Assembly (NCBI GenBank): GCA_027924585.1
Contig: BSBM01000436.1
Location: 10,431,001 to 10,495,000 of the forward strand
DNA: 64,000 nucleotides
DNA from: Larix kaempferi
Lineage: Eukaryota > Streptophyta > Pinopsida > Pinales > Pinaceae
Reading direction: 5' to 3'
Shown piece after piece: positions 1 to 9,515 of the stretch (the stretch's first letter is position 1; each line of letters starts with the position of its first letter). The notes beneath the pieces are model-generated. The model was not told the DNA's origin, made no database searches, and was given only the letters and a program-made list of their open reading frames with translations. The position numbers and the translations under genes were made by a program.

Positions 1-77
1 TTTATCCATTCCCCCCCCGACAAAAAAAAATAAAAAAATTACTGGTTATGGTTGTCACTCGCACATGAGAAAACACC

Positions 78-800
78 ATGGAGGAATCACTTACAGCCAT
101 CCAAGCCAAACTCCAAGATCTGGATGAAAAATTTCTCAGCCTCCATCTTCAGCATTCAGCCATGAACAATAACCGACAGCCAGAATCTTTTGCAGCCACT
201 GGGTTCTCTTCTTCCAACAATTTTCGTGGGCCAAAGCTTGATTTTCCTCGCTTCAATGGTACTGATCCGACTGGATGGATATACCGAGCAGAACAATATT
301 TCAGTCTGCATAATACTTTTGATGTTCAGAAAGTTCCACTTGCATCCTTTCATTTGGAACAGGAATCCCTTCAATGGTATTGTTGGTACATCAAAGCTCA
401 TCCCGAGCCAAACTGGACATATTTTTGCCAACTCCTTTTGTCACGATTTGGTCCTAGTTCTTTTGACGACTTCACAGGAGCACTCACTAAACTTCACCAA
501 ATTGGCACAGTGAGAAAGTATCAGATGGAATTTGAGAAACTAGCCAATCACACAGAAGGATTGTCTGATGAATTCTACAGGAGTTATTTTATCAGTGGTC
601 TCAAGGATGAAATCTGCTCAGAGGTCAAAATATTTTGTCCCAACACAATGATGGAAGTCCTAGGGTTGGCTAAGCTGGCTGAGGACAAGATCGCAGCTCA
701 ACAATGCTCCAAACCCACCTTTGTTCCCTTCAGAAATATGGGTTCCCAACGACCTCCCATCACGCCTGCTCCTCAACCAACTCCTATAATTGTGATGAGA
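78..800 (+). pseudogene. gag: gypsy gag (capsid) gene, frameshifted
   Basis: About 240 residues of a plant gypsy Gag. The N-terminal part is a coiled-coil-like stretch (ESLTAIQAKLQDLDEKFLSL). The retrotransposon-gag core follows with PRFNGTDPTGWIYRAEQYF, then W-x-W and LLSRFG motifs. Gag packages the element RNA in cytoplasmic particles. The frame opens at the ATG at 78 and stays open to 902. Homology leaves this frame near 790, where the zinc knuckle (N-C-D-E-K-F-T-R-G-H-R-C) continues in another frame, so one frameshift separates gag from pol. The first cysteine of the knuckle appears replaced by serine. It is the best-preserved part of the element. Confidence 0.8.
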
Positions 801-2254
801 AATTCACTCGGGGACATAGATGTGTTCAACAAAAGCTCTATCTCTTGGATGTGGATTCTTCACCTGCCTCAAAACTTGATGAAGAAGCTCCAGATACAGT
901 AGATGATCAAGTCGACATTCAACACCCGCCTGTTGACACCCCATCTTGGGACGACCCACCCGAGATCTCTCTCCATGCTGTAACTGGCGTCACCACCCCA
1001 CAAACAATGCGAGTCAGGGGATACTTCAAGAAGCTCCCTCTTACCATACTCATTGATTCTGGTAGCACTCATAACTTCATTGATCCTCGGATTGCCAAAC
1101 AGGCTGATTGTTTTGTCCATCCTTGCTCCAACTTTGAAGTCATGGTTTCCAATGGGGGCACCTTACCTTGCAAGGGGAAGTGTCACAATGTGCGTATCTC
1201 TATGAAAGATTATAACCTGCGCTCTCACATGTTTGCCTTGTCCTTAGGCGGATGTGATGTGGTTTTGGGCGTTCAATGGTTACATACACTTGGCCCCATC
1301 TTATGGGATTTTGCTGAACTTTGGATGCAGTTTTCAGTCAATGGGGCACAACACAAATTTATGGGCTTACAACCAGGGTCTCTCTGCATCATCAGTTCAC
1401 ATCACCTGGAAAAAATACTTAAGAAGAATTCACATAGTGTCATCGCTCAGCTCCATTCCATTCAGATGCACCCATCAACAGTCTCCACTACTTCCTTGGA
1501 TAGATATGCAAGTGTCTTTGCTGAACCAATGAGCTTGTTGCCTTCAAGAGACCTTTCCAGTAAGAATTTAGCCGCATCTACCTCTCAGCAGGAAATGATG
1601 ACTATTTTGCATACAGTCCAGAAGTGGCAGCCATCCCTATTGGGGAATTATTTTTGCATCAAGACTGATCTCCAGAGTCTGGAAACTTTCCTGGAACAAC
1701 GGGTCTCCTCCCCAACACACTTGAAATGGGTTATCCAACTCATGGGTTATGACTATGCGACCACTTACCAGAAGGGTAAGGACAATATGGTGGAAGATGA
1801 TCCTCCTCGCACATTTGATGACCCAGTTTCTCTTACAGCTATTTCTCTGCTTGTTCCAAATTGGTTGCAATCTGTTCAATGGGGCTATCTCTTCTATGAA
1901 CTCCATGCTTCTTCATCAGTAGGGCACTCTGGGTTCCTCAAAACATATGACCAAGAACAATGTAACTTATTTTGGCAGGGACTCAAAAGGACAATTCAAC
2001 GGATGGTGGTTGACTGTGATACTTTCCAGGTCAACAAGGGTGAAACGACCCTCCTTTCAGGACTGCTCGAACCCTTACCCATCCCTCCACAGATTTGGAC
2101 AACTATTTCTATGGATTTCCTAGAAGCGCTCCAGTGGTATAGTACCACATCTCAAAGGACACCATATGAAGCAGTCTTTGTACATGCACCACCAGTTCTT
2201 CTTCCATACACCTTCAGCAGCTCCCCAGTTCAGGCAATTGACTCAATTCTTTGA
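790..2254 (+). pseudogene. pol: gypsy pol remnant: protease, RNase H and integrase pieces; no RT
   Basis: One long open frame that joins pieces normally far apart. The knuckle is followed by an acidic linker and a retropepsin with the catalytic motif LIDSGSTHNFID near 1050-1080. A G-V-Q-W-L-H-T-L-G-P segment typical of gypsy polyproteins follows. The frame then jumps (about 1530) to an RNase H/connection segment (LSSKNLAASTSQQEMMTIL, then TDLQSLETFLEQRVSSP). Next come an integrase zinc-finger remnant (GHSGFLKTYDQ) and the start of the core (TTISMDFLEAL), which runs directly into a late-integrase segment (SQRTPYEAVF). Two internal deletions, RT and the integrase core, kept the frame open, but the product cannot be functional. 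Confidence 0.8.
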
Positions 2255-2535
2255 AACCGTGATCAGCTTCTTCTCATTATGCAGGACAATTTTCACATGG
2301 CAAGAATTCGACTGAAACAACAAGTCGATCAACACCGCTCTGAGCGCACTTTTCACATCGCTGATATGGTTCTTCTTCGTCTATAGCCTTCCATGCAATC
2401 CTCCCTGAAACTCCAAAGGCGCCAGTGGCTCGGAATGCAACCCACGGATGCTACAAGGGACCCACTCCTTCAGATTCTGCATCAATTTCCACATCTAAAG
2501 CTTTGAGGACAAAGTTTTTTCTAAGGGAGAGGGGA
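2255..2535 (+). other. Decayed integrase C-terminal end and polypurine tract
   Basis: Out-of-frame remains of the integrase C-terminal region (MARIRLKQQVDQHRSERTFH, then D-M-V-L-L-R-L) follow the pol remnant with stops and a frameshift. The stretch ends in a purine-rich tract, aagggagagggga (2523-2535). This lies directly before the LTR and would have primed plus-strand DNA synthesis. Confidence 0.7.
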
Positions 2536-2951
2536 TGTTAGGAACCCATGTCTTTACTTTGTTAGTATATTGTTGTTGGACGCATATGCTTTGTAAGTCG
2601 TCCCGTAGTATTTGTTGATCCATAGTTTATAGCCCATAGTATTGGACGCATATGCTTTGTAAGTCGTCCCATAGTATTATATGTCCCATGGTTTTGACTC
2701 ATAGTATTGGCGCCTAGACTTAGCCCATGGTTTGTATTGACACATAGTATTGACCCATGGTATTGGTGCCTAGACTTAGTATATAAGTGTGTGTTGAGGC
2801 CTATGAAGGCACCGTGAAGTTAATTGTATTGAGCTTGCTCAAAGGAGGTTGCCCCCTCGAAGTGGCCCATGATCAATATAAAAGTGATTCTAAGTTCTAT
2901 TATTTCTGATATCTCGTGTATTTGCATTAATTAATTATTGCAGGTTCAACA
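2536..2951 (+). repeat. 3' LTR of the first gypsy element
   Basis: Begins TGTTAGGAACC immediately after the polypurine tract. The end is placed at TTCAACA (2951), so it is about 416 bp long. A TATA box (TATATAA) is at 2780-2786. Internal direct repeats are visible: the motif ggacgcatatgctttgtaag occurs at about 2578 and 2643, and ttggcgcctagacttag/ttggtgcctagacttag at about 2706 and 2763. The 3' boundary is less certain than the start because no second LTR is in the window. Confidence 0.7.
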
Positions 2952-3366
2952 CAGTTAATATGCTCTTAAAGATATGTATTGAATAACATGTTATATATAG
3001 AGATTTAATGATATAACAAATTTAGACAAAAAAATGGTTTGAAGCGAATACTATAAGTGATATCATATTTTTCTCCACTTTGTATATAATCAATGGGATG
3101 TCTATTTTTCCTTGCCTCTATGTCTTGTTGTGATATTAAAATTTATGGTGTACATGTGTGTGTATGTGTGAGTGTGTGCACGGTTGTGGATACACTTTAT
3201 ATGTGTGGTTACTATCTATTGATGAGGTGATGTTTATATTCATGGTTGGAAAACTCGTGAGAACGCATAAATTATCACACTAATATTTGCAATATAACAC
3301 AAAATATGCATTATGTAATGAAATTAATACTAATGTTTTAAATTTATTATTTCTTGTTGTTTGCAG
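2952..3366. other. AT-rich stretch without a recognisable gene
   Basis: No supported coding sequence. There is a short GT-rich run near 3150-3180. The right end carries a good splice-acceptor context (pyrimidine-rich, ending ttgtttgcag at 3366) in front of the acidic open frame. It may be the last intron of a CACTA-type transposase gene. Confidence 0.3.
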
Positions 3367-3585
3367 AAAAATGGTGAAGATGACTCCTTTGATGATATAG
3401 ATTATGTTGTCACCAATGTACCAGAGAAATATATTGCTGATAATGATGCAAATGAATTGGATGAAAATGATGATGAATATGATGTTGGGATAGATGAGTA
3501 TGAGGATGATGATGATGATGATAATGGTGGTTATGATGACGATAATGGTGGTTATGATGATGATGATGATGATGGTAGACATTGA
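3367..3585 (+). CDS. Putative last exon with acidic Asp/Gly/Tyr-rich tail
   Basis: Open frame of 73 codons directly after an acceptor-like ttgtttgcag, ending at TGA 3583-3585. The protein starts KNGEDDSFDDIDYVV and becomes an extreme acidic tail with runs of Asp and two copies of D-N-G-G-Y-D-D (a 24-bp DNA repeat). No ATG lies at its start, which fits an internal or terminal exon rather than a whole gene. I do not recognise the family. Its position upstream of a CACTA terminal repeat (5375) makes the C-terminus of a transposase a reasonable guess. It could instead be a captured host exon, or chance coding of a GAT microsatellite. Confidence 0.35.
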   Translation, partial: KNGEDDSFDDIDYVVTNVPEKYIADNDANELDENDDEYDVGIDEYEDDDDDDNGGYDDDNGGYDDDDDDGRH

Positions 3586-4344
3586 TGATACTATTGATAT
3601 TGTGGATGTTTATTGCTTTCTCGATGCTACTAGACACGTATTCTTATTTTTGTGATGATCCAAGTTCATATTAAACTCTGGGTCATTTTGATTTGTATGG
3701 TGGATTTATATTTACATATAAACTTTGATTACCCTTGATCATTTTGACATTTCTAGATATGGATATTAAAAAAGATATTTCTTGTGATATTGGTATTTTC
3801 ACTATATATATATCGTTCACTTGTTCTTTTAACCTCAATATGATGATATGTATGATAGGTTATTGATGTGATGATGTTTTATAATTTCACTTCTTTTGAT
3901 GAAAGATAATGGTGATGTCTCCAGATGATGATCCCGGAGTAGGGGTCGAAACGTCGAGTTTCAAAATCCTTTAACGCAACTCCTCTTTTCTCACACTGAT
4001 TCTACGTAATGACTATTGTCAAATAGGTGATGTTATCGTTATTATATTGTAAATTTATCTATATTGGAAATTGTCGATGATCTTTTCATGGAAAATTAAT
4101 ATATATGATGATGTTACTACTTTGGTTAAATGTTGTCTGTTTGTGTTAAATTTTCTTCATAAATGCTATGCAATTAATTTCAATAATGGTATATATAATT
4201 AATTTGAATGTTTCATTATGTTATTTCAGAACTATGAAGTAAATGATATATGAGAACTATTGAAATTAATGAAATAATTATAATAATTTGATATAATAAA
4301 TATATTAGCACATAATTGGATATAGTTGTAAGTGTTAAATATCA
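3586..4344. other. AT-rich spacer containing a hammerhead-like motif
   Basis: No supported gene. The only structured sequence I see is the stem-loop/GAAACGTC motif at 3923-3965, listed separately. The rest is AT-rich with scattered short open frames. Confidence 0.4.
3923..3965 (+). other. Hammerhead-ribozyme-like motif, copy 1
   Basis: Contains GATGA, then a hairpin whose arms GATCCC and GGGGTC pair with one G-U wobble around loop GGAGTA, then directly GAAACGTCG. That order (x-x-G-A-T-G-A, stem II, GAAA, C-GUC) is the catalytic-core order of type I hammerheads found in Penelope-like elements and other retroelements. The canonical CUGAUGA is imperfect here, so this copy is probably inactive. 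A second, differently paired copy is at 8730-8770; both continue GTTTCAAA after the motif. Function not proven. Confidence 0.35.
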
Positions 4345-5280
4345 AGCCTAATGTGGTGCTAATAAGGAAGCAAAATAGGAAGAAAAACTAGGAGCTAAAA
4401 TGGAAGCCCACTGTGTCATAGATCTAGAAGCAACATTGGATGCAATACCTAGCTCTAAGTTGGAAGTCAATTCTGATGCTATTTTGGATGCCAACGTAGA
4501 AGCCAAACAAGAAGCTAAACTAGTGGCCAACAAAGAAGCAAAATTAGATGCTTAATGGGAAGCTAAATGCGGTGTTCATGAGGAAGCAAAACAAGAAGAA
4601 ATTCAAGGAACTAAACGAGAAGCAAAATGTGGCGCTAGCGTGGGAGTAAAAATGGATGATAAATTGGCTGCTAAAGTGGTAGCAAAACATGGTGGTAATG
4701 TTGACATCAATAGAGATGAAAAACTAGGCGTTAAAAATGATGCAACACTTGACGCTAATGAGGAAGCCAAACATGGCGTTGATATGGTAGCAAAATAAGA
4801 TGTTACTTTGGATGCAAAACATGGTGCTACATAGGAAGCAAAATATGGTGCAACAATAAAAGAAAAAATTGGCGTCATTTTGGTAGCAAAACGCGATGCA
4901 AAAAAGGAAGCAAAAATTGGTGCAAAATTAGAAGCGCAAATTGGTGCATATTGGAAGTAAAACGTGGTGCAAAATGAGATGCTAAAGTGGTAGCACATAT
5001 GGATGCAATATTGGATGCTAATTTGGATGCAAATGTGGTGCAAATGTAGATGCAAACATAAATGCTAGCATTGCGCTTTTAAGGATGCAAATAGGGTGCT
5101 AATGGGAACATCATTTAGGAAGTAAAAGAGGATGATCTCTAGGAAGCGAAATATGATGTTATTTAGGAAGCAAACCTTGACATCGTTTAGGAAGCAAAAA
5201 AAATGGGCGTTATTTTAGACATCAGAAAGGATCCTATCTAGGAAGCAAAAAAAGACGCTATTTAAGACTCTTTACATTTT
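4345..5280 (+). repeat. Degenerate 12-bp-period minisatellite (E-A-K-x tetrapeptide coding)
   Basis: About 0.93 kb built from diverged repeats of roughly ggaagcaaaann. On the + strand one frame reads as tetrapeptides such as E-A-K-L, E-A-K-Q and L-D-A-N with occasional stops; the minus strand reads L-A-S-x. The 12-bp phase is kept over long stretches although individual units differ strongly, so this is an old array. It lies directly inside a CACTA-type terminal repeat (5375). It could be the subterminal repeat region of that transposon, or a decayed repetitive coding exon. No intact ORF covers it. Confidence 0.65.
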
Positions 5281-5343
5281 GTACATGATGCATCCCATTT
5301 AGCATCTACTTCGACCACTCAATGATAAAAAAATTACACTAAA

Positions 5344-5375
5344 AAGGGACACTAATTCCAGGATTTGTTGTAGTG
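5344..5375 (-). repeat. CACTA (En/Spm-type) transposon terminal inverted repeat
   Basis: Read on the minus strand, the end at 5375 begins CACTACAACAAATCCTGG. CACTACAA(C/G)AAA is the hallmark terminal sequence of plant CACTA DNA transposons. The element body would lie to the left (acidic exon, 12-bp repeat region). I could not find the matching left terminal repeat between 2952 and 4345, so the left end is either diverged, deleted by the neighbouring gypsy element, or further away. Confidence 0.6.
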
Positions 5376-5400
5376 ATAAAAGTTAGAGTTTCGGGTATTA

Positions 5401-6900
5401 CTAGCTTTTTAGGGTTTTGGACAAATAAGACCTCTAAATTTGTTTATAAGAAAATAAAATATAATTATAATAAATGCACCAGTTATTCATAATATCAATA
5501 TATGTTATTGGACTGATTATTCATAATATATTCATAATATCAATATATGTTATTGCATAAATCTTTCTCATATACTTTGGGATTTAACCTTATATAAGAT
5601 TTTTATATTTAACGATCTCATTAATTTCTTATTACACTTACTAATTTTTTATATATATAAATATAGGATTGTTATGTCATTAATCTCTTATTACACTTAC
5701 CAATATTGTTATATATATAAATATAGGATTGTTATGTTTTTAATAAAGTGGGATGAGGGGAAAATATCAATGCTAAAAGCTTTGGTTCTCTATCAACATC
5801 CAAGTATGCGAACGACCCTTGTACTTTTTAAATATCTTAACAAAATCTACATCAATTTTGATAAAAAAAACTTTATTATAGTATAACATGTAAGTGCTAG
5901 TTATGAGGCCACTTTTGATGATTGAAACCAATCCACAAATGTGATTTCAATCACTAATGAAACCATATGAATGTTTATTTAAGCATAAAATGTGTCTTCT
6001 AACCAAGCCAGCGAGTATTAAATTGTTTAAATCAAGGATACATCATTTGAATGTATTTCATAAATATGAATTATTGGTACGATCACTTTTATGATTTCAT
6101 AACAATAAAGTATTTATTAAGAATGCAGAGATGGTTTGGAAAACTAAATGATCATTTGAATTTATTAATCATAACAATAAAGTATTTGTTAAGAATGCAG
6201 AGATGGTTTGTAAAACTAAATGATCATTTGAATTTTTTTATAGAGATGGTTTGGAAAACTAAATGACCATTTGAATTTATTTCATAAATATAATTTATTG
6301 GAATGATCATTTTTATAATTTTATAAAATTAATGTATTTAATAAAAATGTAGAGTTGGTTTGGAAAACTAAATGAGAAATATTACAAGTGCTCATAGGAT
6401 TCTCAAGTAATTCATTATGCCAATTTCCATTTAGATTTGGACAACTAAATCATCCGCAATATATTACCCCATGTACTTTATGAAGAATAATTTATATCAC
6501 ACAAATATATGGTTGTAATCATTGTTTAAAACTCATTGATTCTTTACAAAAAATAAAAAATAAACTTCATTAAGGTTTTGGGAAATCAAACATGTACATG
6601 TATTAATTAACAAAAGTTTTATTTAGAGCCCAATTAGCCTCACAAAGTGGATTCAAAATAAATCACCATGTCAGTGGAAAGGTGTGATGTGGACATTAAT
6701 GGTATTTGAAATTTATGAATGGTTTTGATTCGTCAACCCCATAATCTAATTTAGGACTACATAATAGAGTTCAATATCATTATTTGATTGAAGAATCAAA
6801 ACTCATTGAAAGTGTCATTATATCCATATACTTGATTGGAACCCCCAAATGCCTCCATACAATGAGTATCACCCAACCTTTGCATGCACTGTTAGTTTAC
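5401..6900. other. AT-rich non-coding part of copy A with local tandem repeats
   Basis: No supported gene. Local direct repeats: 5620-5738, two units of about 60 bp ending ataggattgttatgt; and 6104-6290, two near-identical units of about 70 bp with a shorter third one (aatgcagagatggtttg, aaactaaatgatcatttgaa). Copy B has only one unit of the latter, so the expansion is private to copy A. 6600-6890 matches 18165-18435 closely. Confidence 0.6.
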
Positions 6901-6904
6901 CCAG

Positions 6905-7350
6905 TTAGCCAAATTCCCAAGCTTACCTCCTTCATCCAAAGAACCACATACAAAATTGCTAAAACACTGATAAAAATGAACATTAAAACAATATTTAAAC
7001 CCTTCAAAACCATTAAACAAACTTTCACTTCTGTAAAGAACAAAACTAACCCTCTTCTCCACCAAGGTGTAACAAAATTCCATGTTCTTGTGGCACTTCC
7101 TATATCGGTCAAACAGGTCGCTATTCTAAAATGAGAATAAAAGAATGCATAGCGGACACCCAACACAATTGGACCTTGAAATCAGCCATCATTGAACACT
7201 CCTCCAAAACAAAACATCTCATACAGGTTGACCAAACAAAAAATTTGGGTCAAGATTCCCACTATTCTACTCACCTAAGCAGAGAAGCCCTAAAAATTGA
7301 GAAGACCTCGAATAACATCAACAAAAAGAATGGACTAAAAATTAGTCAAT
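6905..7350. other. Copy-A-specific insert, no recognised gene
   Basis: Absent from copy B. Short open frames exist on both strands (6784-7134 plus; 6897-7166 minus, with a hydrophobic stretch around ILYVVLW), but neither has a recognisable domain or good start context. I treat them as unsupported. Confidence 0.35.
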
Positions 7351-7955
7351 CTTGAACCCCTATTATCCACAAAATCTCTAATCCTAATGAGAATTCCCTA
7401 ATCAATTCGAAAATTCTCATTTCATTAACCTTTTAGGCTTCTACCCTAATTTCCTTTCTTCACCTTCTTCTCTCTTTAAGGTTCTTTTGTTAATCTCTCT
7501 CCCTTCTTCTTCTTTTCATTAATGACCTTTTCATTTAGTTGTTTGGTAATCCCTCCCTCAACAAACATTTTAATCATTATTCAATTTTAATCTTGAGCCC
7601 CTATTATCCACAAAATCTCTAATCCTAATGAGAATTCCCTAATCAATTCGAAAATTCTCATTTCATTAACCTTTTAGGCTTCTACCCTAATTTCCTTTCT
7701 TCACCTTCTTCTCTCTTTAAGGTTCTTTTGTTATTCTCTCTCCCTTCTTCTTCTTTTCATTAATGACCTTTTCATTTAGTTGTTTGGTAATCCCTCCCTC
7801 AACAAACATTTTAATCATTATTCAATTTTATTATAAAAAATAATAATTTTTATTCAATTTTTTTTTTAATTTAAATTTCCATTAATGACCTTTTCATTTA
7901 GTTGTTTGATAATCCCTCCCTTAACAAACATTTTAATCATTATTCAATTTTATTA
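7351..7955 (+). repeat. 241-bp tandem duplication plus partial third unit
   Basis: Two units, 7351-7591 and 7592-7829, differ by only a few bases by eye (for example cttgaacccc/cttgagcccc and gttaatctc/gttattctc). A shorter, more diverged piece (attaatgaccttttcattta) follows at 7880-7955. The near-identity indicates a recent duplication within an otherwise old region. The unit is pyrimidine-rich and non-coding. Confidence 0.85.
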
Positions 7956-8104
7956 TTAAAAAAATTAATTTCTATTCAATTATTTTTTTCTTTTTTTTAT
8001 TATTATTTAAATTTTTAGTTTTCTTTCAATTTTATTATTATTAGTAATTTATTTATTAATTTTATTTTATAATCTTTTCTTCATCATCCCTACCTTTTAT
8101 CTTA
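7956..8104. other. Very AT-rich spacer
   Basis: T/A homopolymer-like runs with no gene or structured feature that I can support. Confidence 0.4.
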
Positions 8105-8405
8105 CCTATAACTGATTGATGGTGATGAAGGCATTCTATTTTGGGAGGATGTTTGTGAGGAGGTGGTGGTGGATTCTGGTTCACTTTACTTTCTCTGCTA
8201 AATTTTTCTTAGAAATATGTATGTCAGTTTATATCCCATGGATATCAGTCCAGTCTGCAAAATTTTGATTTTTGATGTGTAAGGAAGTACCATTCTTTAT
8301 GGTCTTCCTGATAGATTCTAATATCTTTTTGATGAACATCTGTACTACTTGATTCAACCATAATTGAATAACAGTAGTATGTTTTTTTTCGCGGGAAAAA
8401 AAAAA
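8105..8405 (+). mobile_element. 5'-truncated 3' end of an L1-type LINE
   Basis: Coding remnant DGDEGILFWED, then V-D-S-G-S-L-Y-F-L-C and a stop, matches the C-terminal end of the LINE at 58.4-63.3 kb (SDEGLLFWEE, then E-S-N-G-S-M-F-F-L-E-F, stop). The 3' untranslated ends also match: gtactacttgatt...ataacagtagtatg here against gtactatttgatt...ataacaatagtacgg there. Both close with a T-run, a few bases and a poly(A). The poly(A) ends at 8405. This is typical 5' truncation from target-primed reverse transcription. Confidence 0.75.
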
Positions 8406-8844
8406 CTTATCTCTAATTTAATTTTTTTACCATTTTTTAAATTTTAATTTATTTAATTTCTTAATTCTTTTATTTATTTTATTTTCTTTACTTTACACAT
8501 CACCCGAAGCTATATTATTATTTTAACTTAATAAAATAATTATTTATTTTATTCTTTACAAATTCCAATTTAAGTTATTATTTTATTATTCTAATCAAAC
8601 AACTTTTGACTTTCTCACCCTAACAATGGCTACTTTTCTTAACGATATAAATATCATACTTGTCTTTGCATACGGACATAACTTCTCATGATGGTTTCTT
8701 CTTAGAATTCTCGTTGGTTCTGTTTCCCAGAAGATGAGCAGGGTTTCTGCTCGAAACGTCGGTTTCAAATTCTCAACGTAGTGAAAAATCCAAAAGATCA
8801 TGGACAATTCAGATAAATGTGAAAACCTCGATCATCTTAAACTT
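8406..8844. other. AT-rich spacer with second hammerhead-like motif
   Basis: 8406-8590 is very AT-rich. The motif at 8730-8770 is listed separately. The segment ends where homology with copy B resumes (8845, matching 18675). No supported gene. Confidence 0.4.
8730..8770 (+). other. Hammerhead-ribozyme-like motif, copy 2
   Basis: GATGA is followed by a perfect 6-bp hairpin (GAGCAG / CTGCTC, loop GGTTT), then GAAACGTCGG and TTTCAAAT. It shares the flanking pattern with copy 1 (3923) but has a different stem sequence, which is what conserved pairing would give. The CUGAUGA box is imperfect (AAGATGA). Candidate footprint of a Penelope-like element or a retrozyme. No reverse transcriptase of that class is visible nearby. 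Confidence 0.35.
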
Positions 8845-9107
8845 ATGAATTTCAAGAGCTCTTCTTCCCCCACTACAAGGGGGGATTTATGCCCTAGATT
8901 TAGGTTTGAACGCTTGCAATCCTCTAGATCCTAGTTTTTCTAAAAACCATCAACAAAGCCAAACTCTCTCTTTAATAACTCAATGTCAGGGTTCCCCGAG
9001 AAAATTATATCTGGAATTGCAAGATCAATAAAAAAATCTTTGAAACACCTTTGAGATTACATCAAATCTAATCTCCAAATTCATCACGAGTTTGTATGCC
9101 CACATCT
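8845..9107. other. Ancestral flank of the duplicated copia element
   Basis: Non-coding; about 260 bp present in both copies (18675-18938 in B), immediately left of the 5' LTR. Identical flanks on both elements show a single insertion followed by duplication. Confidence 0.6.
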
Positions 9108-9515
9108 TGTTATCTTTTGGTTGCTTTGAAAGCGTTTTTTCCTAGTTATGGGAGTGCTTCATGTGACATGGAGAGCTTATGGTCCCCTATCCCCTTTCGA
9201 ATATTTTGGTTTACTTACATTTGAAGAGCTTAATGGGTCTATGCTTACCTTGGGATTAGTGCTAAGCAGGTGCACTTCTTAATGTGGTAGTTGGCACACA
9301 TGGCAAATTGGCATCTTCTACAAGGGAGTACTTATTGAGCATAATGGATGCTTGAGACATGTGGAGTGACCACATTGGATGAGGGTATCATCCACTTAGA
9401 GGTTGGGCACAAATCCCTAGGAGCATTGGAACCACCTTTCACATATGTTGAGGAGGAACACTTGAATTGAGCCATTTTTGGAGGATACGCCATCTTGCTT
9501 ATAGGAGTGCTTGAC
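9108..9515 (+). repeat. 5' LTR of copia A (part alignable to the 3' LTR)
   Basis: Aligns with 13806-14215: both start TGTTA(T/G)CTTTT and share agtgcttcatgtga/agcacttcatgtga, catcttctacaaggg and acatatgttgag. The true 3' end of this LTR cannot be fixed because the other LTR is truncated, and no clear primer-binding site is visible downstream. It probably extends past 9515. Confidence 0.65.

Larger units (their letters stand above)
1..2951 (+). mobile_element. Degenerate Ty3/gypsy LTR retrotransposon, 5' end outside window
   Basis: A gypsy-type element reading rightwards. In order it shows gag (78 on), a CCHC knuckle remnant near 800, an aspartic protease near 1050, an RNase H piece near 1550-1830, an integrase zinc-finger and core piece near 1900-2130, a polypurine tract at 2523-2535 and a 3' LTR. 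The whole reverse transcriptase and most of the integrase core are missing, so it is a deletion derivative that cannot move by itself. The 5' LTR would lie left of position 1. The domain order gag-PR-(RT)-RH-INT is diagnostic of Ty3/gypsy. Similarity of the gag and protease to plant chromovirus-type elements is my recollection, not a search result. Confidence 0.85.

Noticed and set aside
3280-3637. Minus-strand Ile-rich and His-rich ORFs
   Set aside because: They mirror the GAT/Asp-rich repeat on the plus strand; low-complexity shadow.
4348-5055. Minus-strand L-A-S-x repeat ORFs
   Set aside because: Reverse-strand reading of the 12-bp array; no start context or domain, and the plus-strand reading is equally broken.
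6897-7166. Hydrophobic minus-strand ORF, possible membrane protein
   Set aside because: No recognisable family, overlapping ORFs of similar length on the other strand, and no copy in segment B.
8380-8406. T-run/A-run palindrome as a possible terminator or MITE
   Set aside because: Explained as the 3' end and poly(A) of the truncated LINE.
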